Assembly (NCBI GenBank): GCA_900549855.1
Contig: URPS01000039.1
Location: 1-21,604 of the forward strand
DNA length: 21,604 nucleotides
Source: an uncultured bacterium
GTDB lineage: Bacteria > Cyanobacteriota > Vampirovibrionia > Gastranaerophilales > Gastranaerophilaceae
Reading direction: 5' to 3'
Part shown: in pieces, positions 6,997 to 13,842 of the stretch
How positions within the stretch are numbered: position 1 is the first letter of the stretch
Layout of the letters: each line of letters begins with the position of its first letter
Notes under the pieces: model-generated
Told to the model about the DNA's origin: nothing
Database searches by the model: none
What the model saw: only the letters and a program-made list of their open reading frames with translations
Translations under genes and position numbers: made by a program

Positions 6997-7827
6997 ATGT
7001 GGGAATATTCTGAAAAGGTATTAGAACATTACAGACACCCTAAGAATGTCGGCAAGATTGATGATGCTGACTTAATCGGCGAAGCCGGTTCTTTGGCTTG
7101 TGGTGATTCTTTAAAATTATATATAAAGTTAGATGGAAACGTAATTAAAGACGCAAAATTTCAAACTTTTGGCTGCGGTTCTGCCGTTGCATCTTCAAGC
7201 GTTTTGACAGAAATGATTATAGGAAAAACAATAGAAGAAGCTGCAAAAATTACTAACAAAGATATTGCAGACGAGCTTGACGGACTTCCGCAAGAAAAAA
7301 TGCACTGTTCAGTTATGGGACACGAAGCATTGGAAGACGCTCTTAAAAAATATTATGGTAAAGATATTGTTGAAGAAGAAAACGGACTTTCTCACGAAGG
7401 TGATAAAATCGTTTGCACTTGCTTTAATGTTACAGAAAACCAAATTTGGGAAGCAATAAAAATTAACGGTCTTAAGACTGTAGAAGAAGTTACAAATTAT
7501 ACAAAAGCAGGCGGCGCTTGCGGTCGTTGTCGTGGTGTTATTAAAGATATGATTGAAACATATTTGAGAAAACAAGGCAAAACGGTTGAGCTTTCTCTAA
7601 CTCAAAAGATTTTGAAAATCGGGAAAGTAATTGAACAGCAAATATCCCCACAACTTCAAAAAGATGGCGGAGATATTGAACTTGTCGATGTTGAAGGCAA
7701 TAAAGTTAAGGTTAAACTAATCGGCGTTTGCAGTTCTTGCAAGAATGCTTCAATGACTATTAAAGGATTTGTTGAATCTGTTTTGAAAGATAAAGTTGAT
7801 TCGGCTATAGAAGTTGAACAAGTGTAA
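6997..7827 (+). CDS. nifU: NifU-type iron-sulfur cluster scaffold (three domains)
   Basis: A 276-residue scaffold on which Fe-S clusters are assembled with sulfur from NifS and then passed to target proteins. The start at 6997 follows AGAAAGGA; upstream in-frame codons lack a binding site. Domain 1 (1-125) is IscU-like, with cluster ligands C35, C60 and C104 and the D37 that aids release. Domain 2 (135-190) is the BFD-like [2Fe-2S] ferredoxin-type region with C140-x-C142 and C175-x2-C178. Domain 3 (200-276) is the Nfu domain with C245-x2-C248. All cysteines are intact. No nitrogenase genes are near; such NifU/NifS pairs serve general Fe-S assembly in anaerobes. It is first in an operon with a small unknown gene, nifS and an MscS channel. 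Confidence 0.95.
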   Translation: MWEYSEKVLEHYRHPKNVGKIDDADLIGEAGSLACGDSLKLYIKLDGNVIKDAKFQTFGCGSAVASSSVLTEMIIGKTIEEAAKITNKDIADELDGLPQEKMHCSVMGHEALEDALKKYYGKDIVEEENGLSHEGDKIVCTCFNVTENQIWEAIKINGLKTVEEVTNYTKAGGACGRCRGVIKDMIETYLRKQGKTVELSLTQKILKIGKVIEQQISPQLQKDGGDIELVDVEGNKVKVKLIGVCSSCKNASMTIKGFVESVLKDKVDSAIEVEQV

Positions 7828-7855
7828 TTTTGTTTTGTTATATGAAAGGCAATAG

Positions 7856-8170
7856 ATGAAAATACAGCCAATTAATGCGCAAACTTCATTTTATTCTAAG
7901 AAAAAATTTAGAATATATTCAGACTCAATAGATTACATTGATTTTAATTCCAGAATGACATTTTCTAACAATACGAGATGGGCGAAGGAATATGAAAATC
8001 CGAATGCAAAAGAGTTGTATAAGAAAGCAAAAGCGACAAAAGATTGGAAAGAAAAAGCCCGATTATTTGATGAGATGGGACATTATAAAATGCTTGTGTT
8101 TGGATCTGGTATAAGTGGTTTAATAAGACGCTTATTTGACAAACCGCAATTATGTATACCGACAAAATAA
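7856..8170 (+). CDS. Small unknown protein between nifU and nifS
   Basis: A 104-residue basic protein, not recognised. AAAGG lies about 7 nt before the ATG, 29 nt after nifU and 23 nt before nifS, so it should be co-transcribed with both. The N-terminus MKIQPINAQTSF resembles that of the 234-residue protein near the right end (MKINPVTIQSAENRF). Residues 45-75 are a charged helix with an AKELYKKAKATKDWKEKARLF pattern like a single TPR-type hairpin. No cysteine pairs suggest a direct Fe-S role (one Cys, near the C-terminus). Its place inside the operon suggests either a lineage-specific accessory or an inserted small gene. Confidence 0.65.
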   Translation: MKIQPINAQTSFYSKKKFRIYSDSIDYIDFNSRMTFSNNTRWAKEYENPNAKELYKKAKATKDWKEKARLFDEMGHYKMLVFGSGISGLIRRLFDKPQLCIPTK

Positions 8171-8192
8171 ACTTTAGAACGAGGAAGAATAA

Positions 8193-9380
8193 ATGATATA
8201 TTTAGATAACAATGCAACAACTAAAGTGGATGAAAAAGTTCTGGAAGAAATGCTTCCTTATTTGCAAAACGATTACGCAAATCCTTCTAGCATGTATGAT
8301 TTTGCGAAGAAGCCTGCTGCAGCTATAAGAGAAGCAAGAGTTAAGGTTAGAGATTTTCTTGGGGCTAATAATGAAAAAGAAATCTTTTTCACTTCTTGTG
8401 GTTCGGAATCAGCTAATATGGCTATCAAAGGTGTCGTAAATTGCAATAAAGAAAAAAGGCATCTTATTACTACAAAAGTTGAACACCCTTGTGTTTTGAA
8501 TACGTACAAAGAATTGGAAAAACAAGGTTATGAAGTTGATTATATTGGAGTTAATGCTCAAGGTGAACTTAATATTGAGGAATTAAAATCAAAATTAAGA
8601 AAAGATACAGCACTTGTGTCTATAATGTATGCCAACAATGAAACTGGGGTTATTTTTCCTGTAGAAGAAATTGCAGAATATATCAAATCAAAATCTCCGG
8701 AAACAAGATTTTATGTAGATGCAGTTCAAGCAGGCGGAAAAATTCCGATAAATGTTAAGGAAACAAAAATCGATATGTTAGGTGTTTCCGGACATAAATT
8801 TCACGCTCCAAAAGGTGTTGGCGCACTTTATGTTAAACCTGATGTTAGAATAACACCACTTATTAACGGCGGACATCAAGAAAGAGGACTAAGAGCCGGT
8901 ACAGAAAATGTTCCTTACATTGTAGGTTTGGGTAAGGCTGCGGAGTTGGCTCAAGATGCTTTGGATTATGAACTCAAAGAAGTCAAAAGATTGAGAGATA
9001 AACTTGAAGCTGGCATTTTGAAAAATGTATTTAATGCAAGATTAAATACTCCAATTAATGGCAGAGTACCTAATACTACAAATATTGGATTTGAGTATGT
9101 AGAAGGCGAATTGATACTTCTGCACTTGAGCGATATTGGTGTTTGTGCAAGTTCCGGCAGTGCTTGTACTTCCGGTTCTTTAGAACCAAGTCACGTTTTA
9201 CGTGCGATGGGCATTCCATTCACAGCACTTCATGGTTCAATCAGATTCAGCCTATCAAGATTTACAAAAGAAGAAGATATTGATTACGTAATTGAACATA
9301 TGCCTGCAATTATGGATAAATTAACCTCAATTTCTCCGTTCCAAGACGAACTTGAAGAGCTTAGAAAACGAAGAGGATAA
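8193..9380 (+). CDS. nifS: Cysteine desulfurase (NifS/IscS family)
   Basis: A 395-residue PLP enzyme that takes sulfur from L-cysteine as a protein persulfide and gives it to the NifU scaffold. GAGGAAG precedes the ATG. Seen: YLDNNATT at 3-10; VEHPC with H98, which stacks on the PLP ring; YVDAVQ with D176 and Q179; SGHKFHAPKG with the Schiff-base lysine K202; and GSACTSGS with the sulfur-accepting C325 on the mobile loop. RAGTEN at about 234-239 is also typical. The longer loop after C325 places it in group I (NifS/IscS) rather than SufS. Length is normal. It is third in the nifU operon, 9 nt ahead of the mscS-like gene. Confidence 0.95.
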   Translation: MIYLDNNATTKVDEKVLEEMLPYLQNDYANPSSMYDFAKKPAAAIREARVKVRDFLGANNEKEIFFTSCGSESANMAIKGVVNCNKEKRHLITTKVEHPCVLNTYKELEKQGYEVDYIGVNAQGELNIEELKSKLRKDTALVSIMYANNETGVIFPVEEIAEYIKSKSPETRFYVDAVQAGGKIPINVKETKIDMLGVSGHKFHAPKGVGALYVKPDVRITPLINGGHQERGLRAGTENVPYIVGLGKAAELAQDALDYELKEVKRLRDKLEAGILKNVFNARLNTPINGRVPNTTNIGFEYVEGELILLHLSDIGVCASSGSACTSGSLEPSHVLRAMGIPFTALHGSIRFSLSRFTKEEDIDYVIEHMPAIMDKLTSISPFQDELEELRKRRG

Positions 9381-9388
9381 AATAAATA

Positions 9389-10225
9389 ATGATTGATATG
9401 TTTTTTGAACCGATTTTAAAATTTTTAGGTGTGCACGCAAAATTTATTATTGGTGTTGTTGTTAATATAATTTTAATCTGGGGAATTTCTTCTATAATTG
9501 ATATTTTTAGTAAAAATATAGATAAAAAATTAAGACAAAAGAATTCTGATTCACCGCTTCTCAACCTATTACCGGTTTTATCCAAAATATTAAAAGCAGT
9601 AATAGTATTTTTATTACTTGCCGGATTTTTACAAAGTTTTGGTTATAACGTAACTTCTCTTATAGCAGGTTTTGGAATCACAGGTTTGGCAGTAGGTTTT
9701 GCAGCAAAAGAGGCTATAGGAAATGTTTTTGGTTCTGTAGGACTTTTGGCTGATAGAGTTTATAAAATTGGTGATTATATCAAATTCAATGGGTACGAAG
9801 GTTTTGTTGAAAATATCAATTTACGCTCTACTACAATCAGAACACTTGAAGGATTTGTCGTAAATGTTCCTAATAATCAACTTTCTAATGAAGAAATTAC
9901 CAACGTATCAATGGCAAATTCAAGGAGAATTGATATTACAGTAGATGTTGAGTATGGAACTTCTAATGAGAAATTAGACACTGCTCGTAGAATATTGAAA
10001 GAAATTGCAGAAGAAAGCCCTACAATATTAGACAATGTAGAAGTATTTTTTGATAACTTGGCAGCAAGCTCAATCCAAGTAAGAGTAATAGCTTATACCA
10101 GAGAAGTTAGCTGGGCAAAATATGTTCATATAAAAAGCAGTATAATAAAACAAATTATTACCAGATACAGAGAAGAAGGTATCGAGTTTGCTTTTCCTTC
10201 TACAAGTGTTTATATGGCGAAATAA
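9389..10225 (+). CDS. mscS: Mechanosensitive ion channel, MscS family
   Basis: A 278-residue inner-membrane channel of MscS size that opens under membrane tension and releases solutes on osmotic downshock. Membrane helices lie near 17-39, 65-83 and 87-108. The third is the pore helix, with the Gly/Ala pattern LIAGFGITGLAVGFAAKEAIGN; it then kinks into VFGSVGLLADRVYKIGDYI, the family signature. The beta domain follows (FVENINLRSTTIRTLEG, VVNVPNNQLSN), then the mixed C-terminal domain. AGAGG, inside the end of nifS, serves as its ribosome-binding site, so it is the last gene of the nifU-nifS operon. No functional link with Fe-S assembly is implied. Confidence 0.93.
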   Translation: MIDMFFEPILKFLGVHAKFIIGVVVNIILIWGISSIIDIFSKNIDKKLRQKNSDSPLLNLLPVLSKILKAVIVFLLLAGFLQSFGYNVTSLIAGFGITGLAVGFAAKEAIGNVFGSVGLLADRVYKIGDYIKFNGYEGFVENINLRSTTIRTLEGFVVNVPNNQLSNEEITNVSMANSRRIDITVDVEYGTSNEKLDTARRILKEIAEESPTILDNVEVFFDNLAASSIQVRVIAYTREVSWAKYVHIKSSIIKQIITRYREEGIEFAFPSTSVYMAK

Positions 10226-10234
10226 AAACCACAA

Positions 10235-10263
10235 TTGACAAAAACTGTAAAGTAGTAAATAAT
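10235..10263 (+). promoter_or_regulatory. Predicted sigma70 promoter reading into the 10270-10468 element
   Basis: TTGACA at 10235-10240 is a perfect -35 box. A 17-nt spacer leads to AATAAT at 10258-10263. The predicted start is about 10270, the G of GTAGGGC. The transcript would begin with the 10270-10326 hairpin and run antisense to the 21-codon ORF on the other strand. There is no plus-strand ORF of note downstream. The -10 box is a weaker match (4 of 6). Confidence 0.45.
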
Positions 10264-10269
10264 ATAGAT

Positions 10270-10326
10270 GTAGGGCGAGAGCCTTTAGACATTAGCGTAG
10301 GCTAAAGACTCTGCTTCACACCCTAC
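10270..10326. repeat. Structured inverted repeat, left end of 199-bp element
   Basis: GTAGGG at 10270-10275 pairs with CCCTAC at 10321-10326. Inside it AGAG-c-CTTTAG pairs with CTAAAG-a-CTCT around a 13-nt loop that contains TTAGCGTAGG. The right end of the element (about 10432-10468) contains related blocks: GTGTGA, GAAG, TTTAGCGTA, GCTAAG and CCCTAC. The whole 10270-10468 segment is bounded by the inverted repeat GTAGGGC and GCCCTAC. Confidence 0.7.
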
Positions 10327-10329
10327 GGT

Positions 10330-10395
10330 TTACAATTTTAGTGCTATTACTACAATCGCAAAAGCTAGTAATAGCATTATTATTTTGCTCACCAT
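10330..10395 (-). CDS. 21-aa hydrophobic peptide, candidate type I toxin
   Basis: This 22-codon ORF (including stop) encodes a 21-residue peptide: MVSKIIMLLLAF then AIVVIALKL. K4 and K20 bracket an unbroken hydrophobic stretch of 15 residues, enough for one membrane helix. Its ribosome-binding site, AAAGGAGG at 10403-10410 on the minus strand with 7 nt to the ATG, is the strongest in the window. AGGCTAA/GCTAAGC around the Shine-Dalgarno has 7-nt complements in the 3' hairpin (10299-10305) and the 5' leader (10457-10463). A promoter lies at 10475-10503, and an opposing promoter at 10235 would make antisense RNA. Small hydrophobic peptides of this design are typical of type I toxins (AapA, Fst, TisB) but also of small membrane-complex subunits. 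The function is inference. Confidence 0.6.
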   Translation of the reverse strand: MVSKIIMLLLAFAIVVIALKL

Positions 10396-10474
10396 AGCTT
10401 AGCCTCCTTTCGTCCAATTTCTTCAATAATTGTGTGTGACGAAGTTTAGCGTATGTGCTAAGCCCTACAAAATC

Positions 10475-10503
10475 ATTCTACATTAATTAATATAATTTGT
10501 CTA
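10475..10503 (-). promoter_or_regulatory. Predicted sigma70 promoter for the 21-aa peptide
   Basis: On the minus strand TAGACA (plus 10498-10503) and TAGAAT (plus 10475-10480), each a 5-of-6 match, are separated by exactly 17 nt. The predicted start near 10468 is the G of GTAGGGC at the right end of the element. The transcript would have a roughly 70-nt leader, containing a TTAGC-acatac-GCTAA hairpin, before the peptide ATG. Confidence 0.5.
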
Positions 10504-10509
10504 TTTATT

Positions 10510-10546
10510 AAAAAAAACACCGACTTGAAAAGCCGGTGTTTTTTAT
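10510..10546. terminator. Bidirectional rho-independent terminator after fabF
   Basis: ACACCG (10517-10522) pairs with CGGTGT (10534-10539), and CTT pairs with AAG inside. A-runs lie on the left and T-runs on the right, so it can stop both fabF (minus strand) and plus-strand RNA coming from the mscS side. Confidence 0.88.
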
Positions 10547-10563
10547 CTTAATTCGTTATAAAC

Positions 10564-11817
10564 CTAAACTTCTTTGAATACCAAAGTAGCATTGTGACCG
10601 CCAAATCCAAATGAATTTGAAAGTGCTGCATGAACTTTCTTATCTCTTGCTTTATGTGGAACATAATCAAGATTTGCAACGTGTTCATCTTGGTTATCAA
10701 GATTAATTGTTGGAGGAACTTTACCATCAGTAATTGTTTTAACACAAACAATACCTTCAACAGCACCGGTAGCACCTAACATATGACCGTGCATGCTCTT
10801 TGTTGAACTTACTAGCAAGTTAGGGTTCTTTTCTTTATCACCGAAAATCTTAGCAATAGCTTGAGATTCTGCAACGTCACCTAAACCTGTGCTTGTACCG
10901 TGTGGGTTGATGTAATCAATGTCTTCAGGTTTCAAACCTGCATCAGCCATAGCCAATTCCATAGACTTAATAGCGCCATTACCTTCAGGATCCGGAGCTA
11001 CCATATCATATGCATCAGCTGATTGACCATAACCAACGATTTCAGCATAAATATGAGCACCACGTTTTTTTGCAAATTCATATTCTTCAAGAACAAGAAC
11101 ACCAGCACCTTCACCCATTACAAAACCATCTCTGTCTTTGTCATAAGGTCTTGAAGCTTTTGTAGGCTCGTCATTTCTTTTTGATAAAGTTCTAGCAGCA
11201 GTGAATGCTCCAATTCCAAGTGTTGTAATTGTAGCTTCGCAACCACCTGCAACCATTACATCAGCATCACCATATTGGATTGTTCTGAATGCATCACCAA
11301 TTGAATGTGAACCTGTTGCACAAGCTGATACAACAGCTTTGTTAACACCTTTGTATCCGTGTTTCATAGAAATTCTACCAGATGCCATATCAACAATAAG
11401 CATAGGAACTGTGAACGGTGAACCTTTTGTAGGACCTTTTTGAATCATAGCCATATGATTTTTTTCAAATGTTTTGAAACCACCAGCCGCAGAACTTACT
11501 AATACACCAATTCTATATGGGTCAATTTCTGCTTCATCAATACCTGCATCAGCGATTGCTTCATCAGCTGCAACCATTGCAAATTGAGTAAATCTGTCCA
11601 TTCTGTTTGCGTCTTTTGATGACATATAATCTTCAGGATTAAAATCTTTATCTTTGATTTCTCCTGCAATTTTAACAGTATGTTTTTCTGTATCAATAGA
11701 TTCAATCAATGATACACCACTTTTACCTTCAAGCATTGAGTTCCAAAAATTCTTAACTCCAATACCACAAGGAGTAACGGCACCCATACCTGTTATTACA
11801 ACTCTACGTTTTGTCAT
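10564..11817 (-). CDS. fabF: Beta-ketoacyl-ACP synthase II
   Basis: A 417-residue condensing enzyme that elongates acyl-ACP with malonyl-ACP in fatty acid synthesis. The start is set at 11817 (MTKRRVVITGMGAVTPCG), where the domain begins; a longer frame from 11853 has no ribosome-binding site and exceeds the usual length of about 413. Seen: the nucleophile cysteine in VVSACATGSHSIGDA, PHGTSTGLGD with the first catalytic histidine, KSMHGHMLGATGA with the lysine and second histidine, and NSFGFGGHNA at the C-terminus. It follows acpP by about 150 bp, the common acpP-fabF order, and ends at a strong terminator. Confidence 0.96.
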   Translation of the reverse strand: MTKRRVVITGMGAVTPCGIGVKNFWNSMLEGKSGVSLIESIDTEKHTVKIAGEIKDKDFNPEDYMSSKDANRMDRFTQFAMVAADEAIADAGIDEAEIDPYRIGVLVSSAAGGFKTFEKNHMAMIQKGPTKGSPFTVPMLIVDMASGRISMKHGYKGVNKAVVSACATGSHSIGDAFRTIQYGDADVMVAGGCEATITTLGIGAFTAARTLSKRNDEPTKASRPYDKDRDGFVMGEGAGVLVLEEYEFAKKRGAHIYAEIVGYGQSADAYDMVAPDPEGNGAIKSMELAMADAGLKPEDIDYINPHGTSTGLGDVAESQAIAKIFGDKEKNPNLLVSSTKSMHGHMLGATGAVEGIVCVKTITDGKVPPTINLDNQDEHVANLDYVPHKARDKKVHAALSNSFGFGGHNATLVFKEV

Positions 11818-11915
11818 ATTCTCTTTTTCCCTTAAATCATATCCCGCCAACATAATTTTGATATTGGCATCTTAGCTCTAACTTTGTGAATAATAATATT
11901 ACTCTAAATATAAGA

Positions 11916-11948
11916 AGAGGGCGAAAATATACAAAATCCTCACCCTCT
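11916..11948. promoter_or_regulatory. Hairpin between acpP and fabF
   Basis: AGAGGG (11916-11921) and CCCTCT (11943-11948) are an inverted repeat around a 21-nt A/T-rich loop, 21 bp after the acpP stop. On the minus strand the following TTCTTATATTT is a poor T-run. It looks like a leaky terminator or RNA-stability hairpin that could lower fabF relative to acpP, in line with the great excess of ACP that cells need. Confidence 0.45.
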
Positions 11949-11968
11949 CAATATAAATTCAAATCTTA

Positions 11969-12199
11969 CTATGAGTGTGAATCGATGTAGCTAACTGCAT
12001 CTTGAACTGTTTGAATTTTTTCAGCTTCTTCATCAGGAATTTCGCAACCGAATTCTTCTTCAAAAGCCATAACTAATTCAACTGTATCTAAAGAATCAGC
12101 ACCCAAATCAGCTGTAAAGCTTGCTTCTGGAGTAACTAAAGCTTCATCGCAGCTTAATTGGTCAACTACAACTTTTTTAACTTTTTCAAATGTACTCAT
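11969..12199 (-). CDS. acpP: Acyl carrier protein
   Basis: A 76-residue acidic carrier that holds the growing acyl chain on a phosphopantetheine arm. The start is set at 12199 (MSTFEKVKKVV), where AGAGGA precedes the ATG; the 11 residues upstream are outside the family. The attachment site is S36 in ADLGADSLDTVEL. Helices II and III are normal and acidic (ELVMAFEEEFGCEIPDEEAEK). It has its own consensus-like promoter (12244-12271), separating its expression from the upstream fab genes. The position next to fabF is standard; the separation from fabG by a 2.1-kb accessory stretch is not. Confidence 0.97.
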   Translation of the reverse strand: MSTFEKVKKVVVDQLSCDEALVTPEASFTADLGADSLDTVELVMAFEEEFGCEIPDEEAEKIQTVQDAVSYIDSHS

Positions 12200-12243
12200 G
12201 TTTTTTATCCTCTTCATTATTGTGTAATACACTATTCCATTAA

Positions 12244-12271
12244 ATTATACTATTTCAAGATAATTTTGCAA
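12244..12271 (-). promoter_or_regulatory. Sigma70 promoter of acpP
   Basis: On the minus strand TTGCAA (plus 12266-12271) and a perfect TATAAT (plus 12244-12249) are 16 nt apart. The predicted start near 12237 gives a leader of roughly 38 nt containing the AGAGGA ribosome-binding site of acpP. The 41-bp palindrome at 12279-12319 ends 7 bp upstream of the -35 box. Confidence 0.7.
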
Positions 12272-12278
12272 TAAACTT

Positions 12279-12319
12279 CAAAAATTGTTACACTTTCTAG
12301 GGAAATGTAACAATTTTTG
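12279..12319. promoter_or_regulatory. Large near-perfect palindrome between divergent acpP and orphan gene
   Basis: CAAAAATTGTTACA (12279-12292) and TGTAACAATTTTTG (12306-12319) are 14-bp perfect arms. TTTC (12294-12297) and GAAA (12302-12305) extend the stem inward past one bulged base to a 4-nt loop. An 18-bp stem at this place, upstream of both divergent genes, could be an operator for a dimeric regulator. It could also be a bidirectional terminator acting as an insulator (T-runs close each arm), or the border of the accessory stretch. Confidence 0.65.
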
Positions 12320-12385
12320 ACGTATTGCTAAAGTTTTCAAAAATTGTACCGATATACATATTGTTAGACTTGGAGTGTGTGTATT

Positions 12386-12742
12386 ATGGTAATTGATAGA
12401 ATAAGTCTTGAATGTTCTATGTGTGTAATATCTTGTGCAATGGATGAAGAAGAAAAAGCAATAATGCGTAGATTAAAACAATATGGAATAAAAGGCACCG
12501 GTAGAAAATCTGCTGATAAAGCAAAACTGCATGATATAGAGTTAAGAGAAGCACAAAAAGAAGATTGTGTCACAAATAAATTTTTAACAGTAACAAAAGG
12601 TGAACAAGAAAAAATTCAAAATAAAAAGAAAGAAAAGCGTAAAGAAATAAATCCTGAGAAAGATTCTGATTCTGCAAGAGGACAAAAAATACTGGGAGAA
12701 CAAATCTATTTGGCTATAAAAATGAAACAGAATAAGCAATGA
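12386..12742 (+). CDS. Small orphan protein, highly charged
   Basis: A 118-residue protein of unknown family. The ATG at 12386 is preferred: GGAG at 12372-12375 is 10 nt away, whereas a GTG at 12377 is too close. The N-terminus has three cysteines within about 16 residues (LECSMCVISCAMDEEEKA), possibly a metal or disulfide site, although the pattern CxxCxxxC is not a known motif to me. The rest is strongly charged: RLKQYGIKGTGRKSADKAKL, then a Lys/Glu-rich coil (about 75-95). It is transcribed against the fab genes from the start of the accessory stretch and is followed by a terminator hairpin. Function unknown. Confidence 0.6.
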   Translation: MVIDRISLECSMCVISCAMDEEEKAIMRRLKQYGIKGTGRKSADKAKLHDIELREAQKEDCVTNKFLTVTKGEQEKIQNKKKEKRKEINPEKDSDSARGQKILGEQIYLAIKMKQNKQ

Positions 12743-12746
12743 AAAA

Positions 12747-12790
12747 GATGGGAACCGCTTACGCTTTTCCTACTTATTTTTTCTTTTTTT
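12747..12790 (+). terminator. Terminator hairpin with CCGCTTACGC loop, copy 1
   Basis: Five bases after the orphan stop, TGGGAA (12749-12754) pairs with TTCCTA (12767-12772, one G-U pair) around CCGCTTACGCTT, followed by long T-runs. The loop and stem core are repeated at 13983-14010. Confidence 0.75.
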
Positions 12791-12858
12791 ACATTTTATT
12801 AAAATTGAAACAGATAATCTAGTCATATATTATTGTCTTTCAAACACTGTTCGTATTC

Positions 12859-13044
12859 TTACGATGTTGTGTCATATGTAATATTTTCTTTTATAAGTCT
12901 ATTGATACTAGGGTCATTTTTATCAAAAACTTTAATTGTCATATTAATTTTATTGTCTTGATTTCTGTATATTACTTGATATAGCAGAAAATTTATTGTC
13001 GTGTTCAATGAAAAGGTCGAACACGACCTACAACTTTTTGGAAT
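12859..13044 (-). pseudogene. Open remnant of a decayed gene
   Basis: This 61-codon minus-strand frame runs between stops. It reads protein-like at its 3' part: QVIYRNQDNKINMTIKVF followed by DKNDPSINRLIKENITYD and TTS. An internal ATG would give only 27 residues and has no ribosome-binding site. The upstream half overlaps the nested hairpins at 12998-13029 and looks non-coding. The best reading is the C-terminal end of a gene whose 5' part was replaced. The original family is not recognised. Confidence 0.3.
12998..13040 (+). promoter_or_regulatory. Two overlapping, mutually exclusive hairpins
   Basis: Hairpin A: GTCGTGTTC (12998-13006) pairs perfectly with GAACACGAC (13019-13027). Hairpin B: AGGTCG (13014-13019) pairs with CGACCT (13024-13029) around a 4-nt loop, and CTTTTTGG follows shortly after. 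The two share bases, so only one can form. This is attenuator-like geometry about 100 bp before the gene at 13133. Confidence 0.4.
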
Positions 13045-13132
13045 TTATTTTTTACAAAACTTTACATAAGAGGGTGAAATTAGCAATTTTTTTTGCTCGA
13101 AATTCTTTATACAATTATGGGGGAATACAAAT

Positions 13133-13534
13133 ATGGGAATTAATATTAGTAACAATTATCCAACAAAACAATTACAAGGTGATTTCAAAAAATTGATGCA
13201 ACAAAATGTGAAGTCTGAAGCTGAAAAAGCAAGACAAGAACTTGAAGGATATTATAATTCATTAGGAGATTATAGTAAACCATCAATGGAAAACATTTGC
13301 AATTTGTACAACACAGGACATAAAACTGAAAGTGAAAAATTTCATAAGGAACATATGAGGTTATGCAAACTATATAGAGAAGCGGCTCTTAAATTTGGTC
13401 AAGTGTTAAAAAATCTTGCTAATAGTACGGTTGAAGATATCAGAAATGCAATGGCAGAAGTTAAAAATGCAACTACAGAAGCTATAACCGGTTTGCAAAA
13501 TTTAATTATCGCAGAAAGAGCTTTGATAAAATAA
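13133..13534 (+). CDS. Small helical protein of unknown function
   Basis: A 133-residue protein, not recognised. GGGGGAA at about 13119-13125 serves as the ribosome-binding site. It is almost wholly helical: SEAEKARQELEGYY (about 28-41), a central amphipathic helix (about 67-95), and a C-terminal helix (TVEDIRNAMAEVKNATTEAI, about 99-118). This would suit a small helical bundle or coiled-coil partner. There is no signal peptide or membrane helix. MGINISNNYP is like the short polar N-termini of the other small unknowns here. It is the second plus-strand gene of the accessory stretch that parts fabG from acpP. Confidence 0.6.
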   Translation: MGINISNNYPTKQLQGDFKKLMQQNVKSEAEKARQELEGYYNSLGDYSKPSMENICNLYNTGHKTESEKFHKEHMRLCKLYREAALKFGQVLKNLANSTVEDIRNAMAEVKNATTEAITGLQNLIIAERALIK

Positions 13535-13842
13535 TTTAGGCATAAGTTAGCCGGTCAGATTTTCTAACCCTAATCTAGCTCATCGTCTTCAAAATGCAGG
13601 TTTGCTAAAATAACTGCTGTAATCATGAAGTTCAATATTTTTATGCCATTAAATGACACGCTATCTCATTCCTGTTTGTTGCTCGCTATGTTAATTTGAT
13701 TGTTGCTTATTAATCTACGAGGCTTATTACTTGTACCTCAATAAAAATGGTGAACACACTAAAGAAGCCATAAAATAAGAGGAATCTACGGCTAAAATGT
13801 TGGAACTTAGAACAATGGCAAGCTTGTGCAATAACATTCCTT
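13535..13842. other. Non-coding stretch with a possible short decayed frame
   Basis: No gene with a start and ribosome-binding site is visible. A plus-strand frame ending at about 13776 (YEAYYLYLNKNGEHTKEAIK then stop) reads protein-like for about 20 codons, but a stop lies 7 codons upstream of it. It is probably the tail of a decayed gene. Base composition is like the neighbours. Confidence 0.35.

Noticed and set aside
6997..9380. Nitrogen fixation locus
   Set aside because: NifU and NifS alone serve general Fe-S assembly in many anaerobes, and no nitrogenase or nif regulatory gene is present.
11201..11443. ORFs opposite fabF, fabH, plsX, nifU and nifS
   Set aside because: They are shadows of well-supported genes, with no start signals of their own.
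10564..11853. Longer fabF form starting at 11853
   Set aside because: No ribosome-binding site precedes that ATG, and the family begins at MTKRRVV (11817).
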